NCBI GenBank assembly: GCA_014237855.1 | Contig: JABACD010000012.1 | Span: forward strand, 106,151-170,150 | From: Planctomycetota bacterium | Lineage (GTDB): Bacteria; Planctomycetota; UBA1135; GCA-002686595 | Direction of reading: 5' to 3' | DNA length: 64,000 nucleotides | In this document: positions 8,808 to 18,270 of the stretch, piece after piece | How positions within the stretch are numbered: position 1 is the stretch's first letter | How the letters are laid out: every line of letters begins with the position of its first letter | Notes under the pieces: generated by a model | What the model was told of the DNA's origin: nothing | Seen by the model: only the letters and a program-made list of their open reading frames with translations | The model's database searches: none | Translations under genes and position numbers: made by a program

Positions 8808-9740
8808 ATGAATGAGCTTGGTCCCCGACGATTGTTGGTCCTGGGCGGTACCGGGTTCCTCGGAGCGCGCGTCGTCAGTGCTGCCGCGGAGCTGCAGCAC
8901 GAGGTGCTCGTGGCCAGCAGGGGATTGAACGAGAGGGGGGCGCCCCCTCCGGGCCGGGCGCAAGCGGTGGTGCTGGATCTCTCGGAGGCTGGGACCTGCG
9001 AGGATCTGATCATTGAGTTTCGTCCGCACTCGATCATCAACTGCGCAGCGCTAGCTCGTCCCGATCTGTGTGAGTCGAGCCCCGAGCTTGCCCAGACGGT
9101 GAATGCAGGGCTGCCTGACCGACTGGCAAGGCTTGCTTTTTCCGAAGGAATCCGTCTTGTTCATGTTTCCACCGACCTGGTCTTCGACGGTGAACCACCG
9201 AGGCCAAGCGGTTATCGGGAGTCCGACCCGGCGAGCCCCGTGAGCACCTATGGGCTCAGCAAGCTCGAGGGTGATCGACGGATACTCGAGGGCTGTCCCT
9301 CGGCTCTCGTGGTGCGGCTGCCATTGCTCTATGGCGGCACAAGCGGGGAGGCGGATGGTGCCTCTGGCTCGATCGCTGCGGCTCTCAAGCGTGGCAAGTC
9401 CCTGTCGCTGTTCACGGATGAGTATCGGACTCCCCTGGATGTGTCGGAGGCTGCCAGGGCCATGTTGGAGCTCGACGCTGGTGAAGCGCGTGGGTTGCTT
9501 CACGTGGGGGGGCCCCGCTCGATTTCACGTTTTGACCTGGGGCTGCTCGTACTCCGGAACCTGGGCATCGAGTCGGACGAGTCCAGCGGGCTGCTCCACG
9601 GCGTCACCCGCCAGGAGCTCGACCTGAAGCCGCAGCGCCCAAGGGATGTCTCCCTGGATTCCCGGCTGGCTCGGGATCAGGTGTCATTTCGGCTGTCTAC
9701 CCCTGAGGATCGCCTCCTGGCACCAGGTTTCAACAAATAG
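8808..9740 (+). CDS. RmlD-like NAD(P)-dependent sugar reductase (extended SDR)
   Basis: Short-chain dehydrogenase fold of the dTDP-4-dehydrorhamnose reductase type. The Rossmann motif GGTGFLGARV is at residues 14-23, followed by NCAALARPDLCE, VSTDLVFDG and the catalytic YGLSKLEGD (Tyr-x-x-x-Lys). RmlD reduces dTDP-4-keto-rhamnose, but no rmlA, rmlB or rmlC is nearby, so the exact sugar nucleotide is open; related proteins also include methionine adenosyltransferase regulatory-type and sulfoquinovose-type reductases. 310 residues is normal. It is divergent from the lipid kinase gene, with 81 bases between the two starts, and precedes valS by 87 bases. Confidence 0.82.
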   Translation: MNELGPRRLLVLGGTGFLGARVVSAAAELQHEVLVASRGLNERGAPPPGRAQAVVLDLSEAGTCEDLIIEFRPHSIINCAALARPDLCESSPELAQTVNAGLPDRLARLAFSEGIRLVHVSTDLVFDGEPPRPSGYRESDPASPVSTYGLSKLEGDRRILEGCPSALVVRLPLLYGGTSGEADGASGSIAAALKRGKSLSLFTDEYRTPLDVSEAARAMLELDAGEARGLLHVGGPRSISRFDLGLLVLRNLGIESDESSGLLHGVTRQELDLKPQRPRDVSLDSRLARDQVSFRLSTPEDRLLAPGFNK

Positions 9741-9827
9741 ATGCGCACTTGAGCGAGGCTCGGGTTGACGGGCGTGCGAGTGCCCGTTGAAGTGTCGCGC
9801 TGTCCCGCTCTTCTTCGCCCTGCCACC

Positions 9828-12506
9828 ATGGAACTGCCGACACGCTACACACCTGCTGACCACGAACAGTCGATCTACGAATTGTGGGAGGAGAGCGGTG
9901 GCTTCCAGCCGACGCCGGACCCTACGGGGGAGGGACGCCGCTTTACCGTCGTCATCCCGCCGCCGAATGTGACCGGAGCCCTGCACATGGGGCACGCTCT
10001 CAACGGAACCGTGCAGGACATCGTGATTCGTCACCGACGTATGTGCGGGTACGAGACTCTCTGGGTTCCGGGTACGGATCATGCCGGGATTGCGACCCAG
10101 GCAGTGGTCGAGAAGCGGCTCTTTCAGGAAGAGGGCAAGAAGCGAGAGGACCTGGGCCGTGAAGGGTTCCTCTCAGAGGTCTTCAAGTGGAAGGAGGAAT
10201 ACGGGGCGCGCATTCTCACTCAGTTCCGCAGGCTCGGTGCGTCCTGCGACTGGACACGTACCCGCTTCACCATGGAGGAGGACATGAGCCGAGCCGTGCG
10301 CGTGTCCTTCGAGCGGTTGTGGCAGAAGGGTCTGATCTATCGTGGCATGCGCCTGGTGAACTGGGACTGCGTGCTGGAGACTGCGGTCTCTGACGACGAG
10401 ATCGAGAACGTCGAGCGCAAGGGCAAGCTGTGGTACATCAAGTATCCCCTCAAGGCACGTCCTGGTGAGTTCCTGACCGTCGCAACGACGCGCCCGGAGA
10501 CGATGCTCGGAGACACTGGGGTCGCGGTGCATCCTGACGACGAGCGCTACAAGGAGCTAGTCGGCACCACATGCGTGTTGCCCTTCGTGGACCGTGAGAT
10601 TCCGATCCTGGCTGATGACACGGTAGATGCGGGCAAGGGCAGTGGAGCGGTCAAGATCACTCCTGGCCACGACCCCGCGGACTATGAACGGGGTGCACGC
10701 CACAAGCTGCCGACAATCATCATCCTGGAGAAGGACGGGAAGCTCAATCAGGAGGGCGGGCCCTTTGCTGGCCTATCACGTGAGCTGGCTCGTAAGGAGG
10801 TCCTGGCCAAGCTCGAGGAGCTGGACTTGCTCGAGAAGATCGAGGACATCGTCCATAACGTGCCCCTATCAGATCGCTCCAAGAGTGTCATCGAGCCGCT
10901 GGTCAGCGAGCAGTGGTTCGTGAAGATGGAGCCGCTCGCCAGGCCGGCGATTGAGGCGGCCAGGAGTGGGCGACTGCAGTTCCGGCCGGCCCGGTGGGAA
11001 AAGGTCTACCTGCAGTGGCTCGAGAATGTCCAGGACTGGTGCATCTCCCGTCAGCTCTGGTGGGGCCATCGGATACCAGTCTGGTATGACGAGGACGAGA
11101 CGCCGATCGCCTCGTCAGAGCCTCTCGAGATTGGCAGTCCTCACCCGGATACAGGCAAGCCGATCGTTCGGCAGGACGAGGATGTGCTCGACACCTGGGC
11201 GTCTTCCTGGCTCTGGCCCTTCGGTACTCTCGGCTGGCCTCAGGAGACCAAGGACCTGCATAGCTACTACCCCACTCAGTTCCTCTCGACGGGTAGAGAC
11301 ATCATCTACCTTTGGGTCGCTCGGATGGTCATGGCCGGCTACGAGTTCATGGACCAACTGCCCGAGGAAGAGCGCTGTCCGTTTGCTATCTGCAACATTC
11401 ACGCAACCGTGCTCGATGCCAAGGGAAGACGAATGTCGAAGTCCCTTGGCAATGGCATCGACCCTGTTGACATGATCGAGCAGTTCGGTGCTGACGCAGT
11501 CCGCTACAGCCTGATCCTGCTGACCAAGGAAGGGCAGGATACGAAGCTGGCTCCTGAGAAGATCGATCAGGGGTATCGCTTTGGCAACAAGGTCTGGAAC
11601 GCAGCACGTTTTGTGCTGATGAACCTCGATGGAGAACGCCTGGAGGGAGCTTCTAGCAGCGCGGAGCGGCTCGAAGATCGCTGGATTCTCTCGCGACTGC
11701 GAGAGACCATCAGCTCGACTCAGCTGGCCCTGGAGGAGTATCGCTTCAACGATGCGGCGATGGGGCTCTACGCCTTCGTCTGGAATGACTTCTGCGACTG
11801 GTATCTGGAGCTAGCCAAGCCGAGATTTTCGAACCCTGATGATCCGACGGGCCCTGCGGTACGCGGCATTCTCTCCAGGGTGCTGGGGGACATCCTGGGT
11901 CTCCTCCATCCCTTCACTCCATACATGACGGAGATCCTCTGGAAGGCTCGCGCAGAAGCTCTCGGCCAGGGGGAGGTGCCCATGTTGATGAACAGCGCCT
12001 TCCCGACTGGTGATCGGCTGGAAGCTGATGTCGAGGCTGAGCGCGACATGGAGCGCATTCAGGACGTTGTCCGTGCGGTGCGCCAGGTACGAATGCTGAC
12101 TCAGATTGGAGAGCGTAAGCCGATCGAGGCCACGATCTCGGCTCCCAAGTCGGAGGATCTCCGCGCTCTGGAGCAGCACAAGCCGGCTGTCTGTGCCATG
12201 GCGCATCTCGAGAGCTACGAGGTCGCAGCCGACGTGGCACGGCCGCCAGGAACTGTCAGTGCAGTCTCCGGCTCCCTGCAGATCTTCGTACGCCTGGGGG
12301 AGGAGGTCGACCTGGAGGATTTGCGAACGGTCTTCGAGAAGCGCCTGGGCAAGATGGATAAGGCCCTGCAAGGGATCGACAAGAAGCTCAGTAACCCGCG
12401 CTTCGTGGAGAATGCCGATCCGGAGCTGGTGGAGGCTGATCGTGCCCGTCGTGCCGAGCTCGAGCTCGAGATGGGCATGCTGCGCCAGAATCTCGAAGGC
12501 TTCTAG
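9828..12506 (+). CDS. valS: Valine--tRNA ligase
   Basis: Class I aminoacyl-tRNA synthetase charging tRNA-Val. The HIGH motif appears as PPPNVTGALHMGHAL near the N-terminus and KMSKS as GRRMSKSLGNG. The editing (CP1) domain with ATTRPETMLGDTGVAVHP is intact, and the C-terminal ~70 residues form the usual coiled-coil arm. I start at ATG 9828 (892 residues, MELPTRYTPADHE...), the common start context for this family; a TTG at 9765 would add 21 residues without support. It is convergent with the FG-GAP/TlpA gene, with a shared hairpin between them. Confidence 0.96.
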   Translation: MELPTRYTPADHEQSIYELWEESGGFQPTPDPTGEGRRFTVVIPPPNVTGALHMGHALNGTVQDIVIRHRRMCGYETLWVPGTDHAGIATQAVVEKRLFQEEGKKREDLGREGFLSEVFKWKEEYGARILTQFRRLGASCDWTRTRFTMEEDMSRAVRVSFERLWQKGLIYRGMRLVNWDCVLETAVSDDEIENVERKGKLWYIKYPLKARPGEFLTVATTRPETMLGDTGVAVHPDDERYKELVGTTCVLPFVDREIPILADDTVDAGKGSGAVKITPGHDPADYERGARHKLPTIIILEKDGKLNQEGGPFAGLSRELARKEVLAKLEELDLLEKIEDIVHNVPLSDRSKSVIEPLVSEQWFVKMEPLARPAIEAARSGRLQFRPARWEKVYLQWLENVQDWCISRQLWWGHRIPVWYDEDETPIASSEPLEIGSPHPDTGKPIVRQDEDVLDTWASSWLWPFGTLGWPQETKDLHSYYPTQFLSTGRDIIYLWVARMVMAGYEFMDQLPEEERCPFAICNIHATVLDAKGRRMSKSLGNGIDPVDMIEQFGADAVRYSLILLTKEGQDTKLAPEKIDQGYRFGNKVWNAARFVLMNLDGERLEGASSSAERLEDRWILSRLRETISSTQLALEEYRFNDAAMGLYAFVWNDFCDWYLELAKPRFSNPDDPTGPAVRGILSRVLGDILGLLHPFTPYMTEILWKARAEALGQGEVPMLMNSAFPTGDRLEADVEAERDMERIQDVVRAVRQVRMLTQIGERKPIEATISAPKSEDLRALEQHKPAVCAMAHLESYEVAADVARPPGTVSAVSGSLQIFVRLGEEVDLEDLRTVFEKRLGKMDKALQGIDKKLSNPRFVENADPELVEADRARRAELELEMGMLRQNLEGF

Positions 12507-12533
12507 AGGGGGAGCGCACGGCTAGTTCGTGCA

Positions 12534-12558
12534 GCGCCGGGTCCTGGGCCCCTGGCGC
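12534..12558. terminator. Possible bidirectional terminator between convergent genes
   Basis: GCGCCGGG (12534-12541) pairs with CCTGGCGC (12551-12558), one G-T wobble, nine-base loop. It sits in the 57-base gap between the ends of valS and the FG-GAP/TlpA gene. There is no T-run, so efficiency is uncertain. Confidence 0.4.
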
Positions 12559-12563
12559 CGGCC

Positions 12564-15500
12564 CTAGCGTCCCAGTTGCTGCATCAATTGAAGGGCGCGC
12601 GCGTTCTGGGGGTCGATCTCGAGCGCCTTCTCGAGGGACCTGATGCCTTCCTGGGGCTGACCGGTTTGAATCTGACAGATGCCAAGGCCAGTCCATCCGT
12701 CGGGTGAGTTCGGCATGAGCTGCACGGCCATTTCGAATGCGCGAAGGCCTGCAGCGAACTGCTCTGAACTGAGTTCCACGACACCGAGGGTCGACCAGGC
12801 CTTTGGCATCATGGTGTCGATCTCAAGAGCGCTCTGAAGTGCCTTGCGAGCACCGCCGAGGTCCTGATTCAAGAAGCGAATCGTTCCGAGGAGCTCCCAG
12901 GCTGGCGCAAAGGAGGAGTCCAGCGAGATGGTCTGCTCGAGAGCTCGTTCGGCTCCCTCGTGGTCGAGCTGGCTCGCGCAGAGGCGTGCGCGTCCGTACC
13001 ACGCAAGCGAGTCCGTGGGGGTGTAGGCAATCGCGCGATCAAACGCCCTGGTCGACTGCTCGAAGTCCCCCTGGGTGAGGAAGTACATCCCCGTACGAGT
13101 GAGTGCATCCGAGAGGCGCGCACCGTCTGCGGGCCTGGACTCGGGAGTGCCGAGCTGCTTGCAGGCTTCCTCGATGTAGAACAGCGCATGCTCGGGCTGC
13201 TCCTGGTCGAGCAGGCGGCGGATGATCTCGAATAGCGGTAGGGCTTTTGCGGCTCCCAGGTGTCTTCCAGCAAAGGGCAGGCCAGAGAAGGCCGGAGGTT
13301 GCTTTGCCAGGGCAGCCAGGTCGCTGGCGATCACGCCGGCATCGACCGGGCCACGATAGATGACCGCGATGCTACCGGCCTCGTCGAGCAGGAAGGAGGT
13401 GGGCACTGCCATCTCTCGCTGCCTGTCGATGGCCAGGCGCTGCAGGAGATCGAAGATCGCGATCCATGAGTCAGGGGCCAGCCCAGCATCGAATGGCAGG
13501 CCGAGCCTTCGCCAGGTCTCCAGGGCGGTGTCTGGGTCCTCGTCGACCGAGAGCGAGATGACGTCAAGATCGAGTCCAGCGAGCCCTTCGCTCGCGCTTC
13601 CCCACTCCTTCAGCTCACGCATACAGCTGGGGCACCAGCTGGCCCAGAAGTTGACCAGCTTTGGACGTGCCCCTCGAGTGCTCAGCGCTGCGCCATCAAA
13701 GCTCCTGGCCTCGAGCACTGGGAGAGGCAGCCGACGTGTGATCGTGATCTTGCTATTGGAGGGCGCGCGGCGAGCTTTAGGAGTCGAGGGAGAGAGTTCT
13801 ACCCTGCGTGGCTCCGACTGCAGGCTTTGCGCCTCTGTGCTCCCCTGGCGCAGGGCGTATTGCCCTGAGACCGCGAGTCCCTGGAAGTCCTGCAGGGAGC
13901 CGTCCGGCCAGCGTACCTGCACCTCATCGATCGAACTGGCTGCCCCAACTCCGAAGTGCAGCCAAGCGCTCGACTGGGAGAGGTAGCCGCTACCCACTCG
14001 TCTCTCCTGAATGAACTCTCGTCCGCCGGCGGTGACCTTGACTCGTGCTCCGACAGCCTGGGTGTTGTGGCCGGCTCCCTCGAGCTTCAGGCGTAGAGAG
14101 GTGTCTGTATTCGAGTTGTTGCGCATCAGCTGTAGCTGAGGGGCGGTGCGGTTCGCGATCCAGAGATCGAGATCTCCGTCACCATCCCAGTCAACCTGAG
14201 CAAAGGCACGGCCGTCACCCTTGAGGGCGAGCCCCAGGGTATTTGACACGTCGACGAAGGATCCATCGCCAGCATTCCAGTAGGCGCAGTCCATCTCGCG
14301 CCCGCTCCATGACTGGCCCTGACGAACGAGCCGGTTGATGGCGGCCCATCCATCGGCGTAGTCGAGGGTCAGGGTCTCGCTAGTGGGGGAGTGCGACGGC
14401 ACGCGTCGCCAGAAGAAGCTTCACAAGTCGTTCTCCTGTTCGTTGGTGATGAAGCCGTTGGGCACGAACAGATCAGGGCGACCATCGTTGTCGAAGTCCG
14501 TGAAGCCGGCCCCCCATGACCAGCGCCCCATCCACACGTTGGCGCCCACCGTCACATCTGCAAAGGTTCCATCACCCTGGTTCTTGAAGAGTGAGTTGCC
14601 CCTCGCATGCCGCTGAAATCCAGCGCGAGTCTCGTTGTCAGCGCCCGACTTGAACCGCCTCTGGTAGGCGATCCTCTGCCCGGCAGAGGAGAACATGTTA
14701 CTGACGTAGACATCCAGCTGACCGTCCCCGTCATAGTCCCTCCAGGAGACGCCCATTCCAGCGGAGATGTCCTCCACACCGGCGGTGTCGGCCACATCAC
14801 GGAACTTGCCGCCGTCGTTGCGGTAGAGGTTGTTGCGCCCAAAGTCGTTGGCAACGTAGAGGTCCTGGTCCCCATCGTTGTCATAGTCTGCCCAGCTTGC
14901 TGCAAAGCTGAAGCGAGTGTTGTTCTGGTTGATGCCGACCTTGTCGGTGACCTCCTCGAACTCGAGACCTCCCAGGTTGCGGAAGAGGGAGTTGGGAGGG
15001 CCGTTATTCGCGTCGTGATAGGGGGTCGGGAGGCCACTCTTCTTGTCGGAGGTGGCATAGCCGCAGACGAAGAGGTCGACCCATCCGTCCTGATCGTAGT
15101 CTGCCGCGGCCAGGGTGTAGCCACCGTTGAGGGGCAAGACCACGGCGATCTCAAAGGCCTTGGTCTCGCCACGCGTGGCGATGATGATGCCGTTGATCGT
15201 CGTCAGGACCAGCTCGTCCTGGCGATCGCCGTCGAGGTCACAGAAGATTGCTCCCTTGGAGTCGTCGACCCAGTCGACTCCGTACTCAGCAGAGCGGTCT
15301 GTGGCGGTGCCGTCGACGTTCTGAACGAAGAGGCGATTCGGCAATCCTCCTGCCTGGCAGGCGTAGAGGTCTTCCAGCCCATCTCCATTGATGTCGGAGA
15401 CTGCCAGCCCATTGTGCCCGTACTGGTCCATGCTCGCGCCGCGTTCGATCCGGCCGCACCAATCATCGGTACCGCGCAAGAGCTGCTCACTCCAGGCCTG

Positions 15501-16202
15501 GTTGGCTCCCAGTACTGCCTCACTACAGTCAGAGAAACGTACAGAGCTGGAGCTGCTCTCTGTGTAGGCGATCGCAGACAGGGAGGTGAGTTCCAACTCC
15601 TCACCACGTCGATTCCACTCGGCTGTCCAGATGGAATCGCTCTGTCGTGGTCCCTGCGGAGTCTCCGCCCAGATGCGAAAGAGCCCCTGGGTTGTGGCCT
15701 TGCCTGCCTGGCCGGCCTCGATTCGCACGATCTTGATCTTGGTTTGCGGGGTGGAGGTCTCGCTTCCGGCGGGCCAGAGCTCGATGATGGACTTGAAGAG
15801 GGGCGCATGCCCGATGCGGATCTCCGGTCCGATCGTTCCGCGAGCAATCCTGAGTCCACCAGCGTCGTGAAGGACTCTTAGCTCCTCAGGATGCAGGGCA
15901 GAGGAGCGCACGGCGGAATCGACGAAGTCCGGCAGTGCCCCGCTGTCCGGTGATGCCAGGACCGAGGTGACCAGTTCACCGAGGAGCAGCTGAGCCTTTG
16001 AGGAGATGACCTCGGTGTCCCAGCCGGCCAGGGCGGGGTCCACCTGTTTGATCACGTCCAGCAGACGATCCTCGCTGGCCAGCTTGGAGCCTGGGATCTC
16101 CGAGGTGTCCTGGCTGCCGAGCGCGATCGGAGAGCAGAGGAGGGCCCAGGCGAACGTGCTTGTCATCACCTGGGCCCTCCGCGTGGATTTCAGTGGCTGC
16201 AA
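12564..16202 (-). CDS. Secreted FG-GAP/ASPIC-UnbV/TlpA/TPR protein with in-frame UGA (candidate selenoprotein)
   Basis: One long reading frame interrupted by a single TGA at 14421-14423, which I read as a probable selenocysteine codon. Read through, it has 1,212 residues from a TTG at 16202 (an ATG at 16166 is the alternative), with the UGA at residue 594. A signal peptide covers the first ~30 residues. FG-GAP/VCBS repeats with Ca-binding DxDxDG loops run from about 250 to 680 (DINGDGLED, DYDQDGWVD, DYDNDGDQD, DFDNDGRPD, then DWDGDGDLD after the UGA). ASPIC/UnbV follows at ~698-780, a TlpA-type thioredoxin domain with FWASWCPSC at ~855, and four or so TPR units at the C-terminus. The repeat array continues across the UGA in the same frame, and the downstream half has no signal peptide or ribosome site of its own. 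The TTG lies directly after the stop of the FGE-like gene. The alternative is a nonsense mutation or two split genes. Confidence 0.72.
14393..14423 (-). promoter_or_regulatory. Candidate bacterial SECIS hairpin following the in-frame UGA
   Basis: Reading the minus strand, the UGA (14423-14421) is followed after 17 bases by a five-base loop CGUGC closed by a six-base stem, GCGACG (14409-14404) with CGUCGC (14398-14393). As I remember the bacterial SECIS consensus, the loop is small, starts with a G in its first two bases, has a short upper stem and lies roughly 16-37 bases after the UGA. This hairpin meets each point. In GC-rich DNA a six-base stem can occur by chance, so it supports but does not prove recoding. 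Confidence 0.5.
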
Positions 16203-17990
16203 CTAGCGCCAGTCACCGTCGAGGAGACCCTCCGCGAAGCGCAGGCTCAGGGTGGCCTTGAGCCCCTTGCGGGAGCGCCCCTTGACGAAGAAAGAGGTGT
16301 CCAGCCATTGCTGGGTGATCTCGATCTGCTCGGTGGCCTCGGGGTCATCGGGGTCGTTGGCTGAGACCTCGATCATGATTGCCTTGTCAACGACCTCGGC
16401 ACTGCCCATGCCGGCCTTGGGGTTGCCATAGTCGAGGTTCACCGCAGGCATTGCGGCCACGGGGGTGCCGGCCATGTCGATGAAGATGTAGTTGTCGATC
16501 AGCGGATCGATCTCGAGGAAGTCATCGACGCGCAGGACGCTCTGCCCCAGCTCGTCCTCGGCAGTGTCCGTGCTGTCGTCCGGGGCAGCCTCCTCCTCGG
16601 TGTCCTCTGCCTCATCTTCGCCCACATCTTCCGCTCGTTCGGGGTACTTGCCCATCCCACGAATGGCCACCAGGTAGGTGCCTGCACGCAAGGCGGGCTC
16701 GACAAGGTCCTGGTTCGTGGCCAGGAACCCAACGTGGTAAATCTCGTCTTTCTGAGTCCCCTTGCGGATGTCGGCCAGGCCATTGGTCTGAAGGGCCTTG
16801 ACCGGTGTGAAGAGGATGTAGTCGTACTGGGTGATGACCCGGTAGTTCGAGATGTCCGAACCACCATCGTTGGCTATCCAGCGGTCGCGAGCGATCACCT
16901 GGGTCGTGTCGAATGGGACCATGCCCTTCGAGTCCTGGGGCTTGATCTCGTTGGGGATGTCCTTGATGGCATTCTGTGCGAAGTCGAAGCCGGGCTTCTC
17001 AGAGGCCGCGCAACGGAAGCCCAGGACGCTTGCCTTCTGGGTGCGGTCAAAGCCGCCCCGGGAGGATCCTCGTGCGAAGATCCTGTCAGTCTGCTGCGAG
17101 CCACCACGGATGACACGGCGATCGGGACTGAACTTGGGCATCCGGTCGATCTCTTCCTTGAGACGGCCCTTTCCCACGGAGAAGGTCTTGTGCTTCCAGC
17201 CGGGGTAGTTGACGTAGCGCGAGCCCGTCCACTCCCAGACGTTGCCATGAAGGTCGTGCTGTCCGGCAGAGTTGGCTCCATCCGGCTTGCTGCCCACGTC
17301 GAGGATGTTGCTGGTCGCGCGCAGCTCCTTGGTGACACACATCCCGGGCTGCCAGTCTCCCCAGATGAAGTCGTTGTCGGTGTCGCCGCGCACGGCTCGC
17401 TCCCACTCGAATTCAGTCGGCAGCCGCAGGCCGGCCCACTCGGCATAGCCGCGGGCGTTCTGGTAGTCCACGTAGACCACAGGCTTCTTCGCGAGAGCCT
17501 CCGGCATCTTCCACTCAGCATCCTTCCAGTTACGCTCCCACCACTCGAAGGCCTCGAAGGACCTTCGGGCAGGGGCAGGCTTGCCGGCCTCCTTGGCCTC
17601 ACGGCGCTTCTCTGCTTCTTGAGCGAGATACTCTTCACGTGCCTTGTTGATGGACTCGTCTCCCCACAGCAGCGGAGGTTGCACCTTGGCAGCGAGCACG
17701 TACTCGCGATATTGCTCGTTGGTGACCTCGGTCACCATCAGGAAGAAGTCATCGACGGAGACGGAGTGCTGAGGAACTTCGGACAGGAAGCCGCCGGCCT
17801 TCTCTTGGGCCGACTTGTTCTCCTCGATCAACTTCACCATGTCCTTGAAGTCCGTGCCGATCTTCGTCCGTCCTCCCTCGATCATTGTCAGGCCGGGAGG
17901 CGAGAGGATGTCGTTGCTCGGGTTGTATTGAGAGGGGGTGCTGTTCAGGCTTGTGGCGAGAACAACCAGGCTTGTCGTGAGAAATTGCAT
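16203..17990 (-). CDS. Secreted FGE-sulfatase-fold protein lacking the catalytic cysteine pair
   Basis: Protein of 595 residues with an N-terminal signal segment and a formylglycine-generating-enzyme (SUMF1) fold over roughly residues 35-345: MIEGGRTKIG, TEVTNEQYREYV, GLRLPTEFEWERAVRG, HDLHGNVWEWTGSRY, RVIRGGS and SVLGFRCA. In true FGE the catalytic cysteines lie three and eight residues beyond RGGS; here those positions are Thr and Ala (RGGSQQTDRIFA), so sulfatase activation is unlikely. The fold is also used by structural proteins such as gliding-motility GldJ/GldK. The C-terminal 250 residues contain a long acidic linker (Glu/Asp-rich, about 455-485) and no domain I recognise. It is directly upstream of the FG-GAP/TlpA gene with no gap, so both are probably exported together. 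Confidence 0.8.
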   Translation of the reverse strand: MQFLTTSLVVLATSLNSTPSQYNPSNDILSPPGLTMIEGGRTKIGTDFKDMVKLIEENKSAQEKAGGFLSEVPQHSVSVDDFFLMVTEVTNEQYREYVLAAKVQPPLLWGDESINKAREEYLAQEAEKRREAKEAGKPAPARRSFEAFEWWERNWKDAEWKMPEALAKKPVVYVDYQNARGYAEWAGLRLPTEFEWERAVRGDTDNDFIWGDWQPGMCVTKELRATSNILDVGSKPDGANSAGQHDLHGNVWEWTGSRYVNYPGWKHKTFSVGKGRLKEEIDRMPKFSPDRRVIRGGSQQTDRIFARGSSRGGFDRTQKASVLGFRCAASEKPGFDFAQNAIKDIPNEIKPQDSKGMVPFDTTQVIARDRWIANDGGSDISNYRVITQYDYILFTPVKALQTNGLADIRKGTQKDEIYHVGFLATNQDLVEPALRAGTYLVAIRGMGKYPERAEDVGEDEAEDTEEEAAPDDSTDTAEDELGQSVLRVDDFLEIDPLIDNYIFIDMAGTPVAAMPAVNLDYGNPKAGMGSAEVVDKAIMIEVSANDPDDPEATEQIEITQQWLDTSFFVKGRSRKGLKATLSLRFAEGLLDGDWR

Positions 17991-18018
17991 GGAGACCTTG
18001 TAATGCTTACGGTTCGAT

Positions 18019-18038
18019 CGAGCGGGCTGCGCCGCTCG
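18019..18038 (-). other. Leader hairpin upstream of the FGE-like gene
   Basis: CGAGCGG (18019-18025) and CCGCTCG (18032-18038) form a perfect seven-base stem with a six-base loop, 29-48 bases upstream of the start codon at 17990. It could be a binding site or a leader structure; nothing in the sequence tells which. Confidence 0.35.
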
Positions 18039-18270
18039 TGAGGGCTCGCTTGGCAGAGTTGTCTCTCTGCGGTGTGAAAAAAGGGGGAATCGGTGGGGAG
18101 AGCTGAGACGACTTGCTCAGGTCTACTTAGCCGATCTGCCGGCGGATGTTACGCCATCGGGGCGCAGATGTTACGCGAGCCAGGGAGGCCCTGCGGACAC
18201 AAAATCGGCTCAGGAGTCCTCCAGGAGCTGGCCTGGGAGCGCAATCCCACGGGGAGACCCCAGGAGGCGA

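Noticed and set aside
12564..14402. Separate gene starting at a GTG at 14402
   Set aside because: It has no ribosome-binding site, lacks a signal peptide although its domains are of the exported type, and is in the same frame as the upstream half. I prefer one gene with a recoded or mutated UGA.
14607..15881. Open frame of 424 codons on the plus strand
   Set aside because: It is antisense to the FG-GAP repeats. Repetitive GC-rich coding DNA often leaves the opposite frame open; no motif or ribosome site supports it.
16734..18041. Open frame of 435 codons on the plus strand
   Set aside because: It is antisense to the FGE-like gene, whose own motifs are clear on the minus strand.
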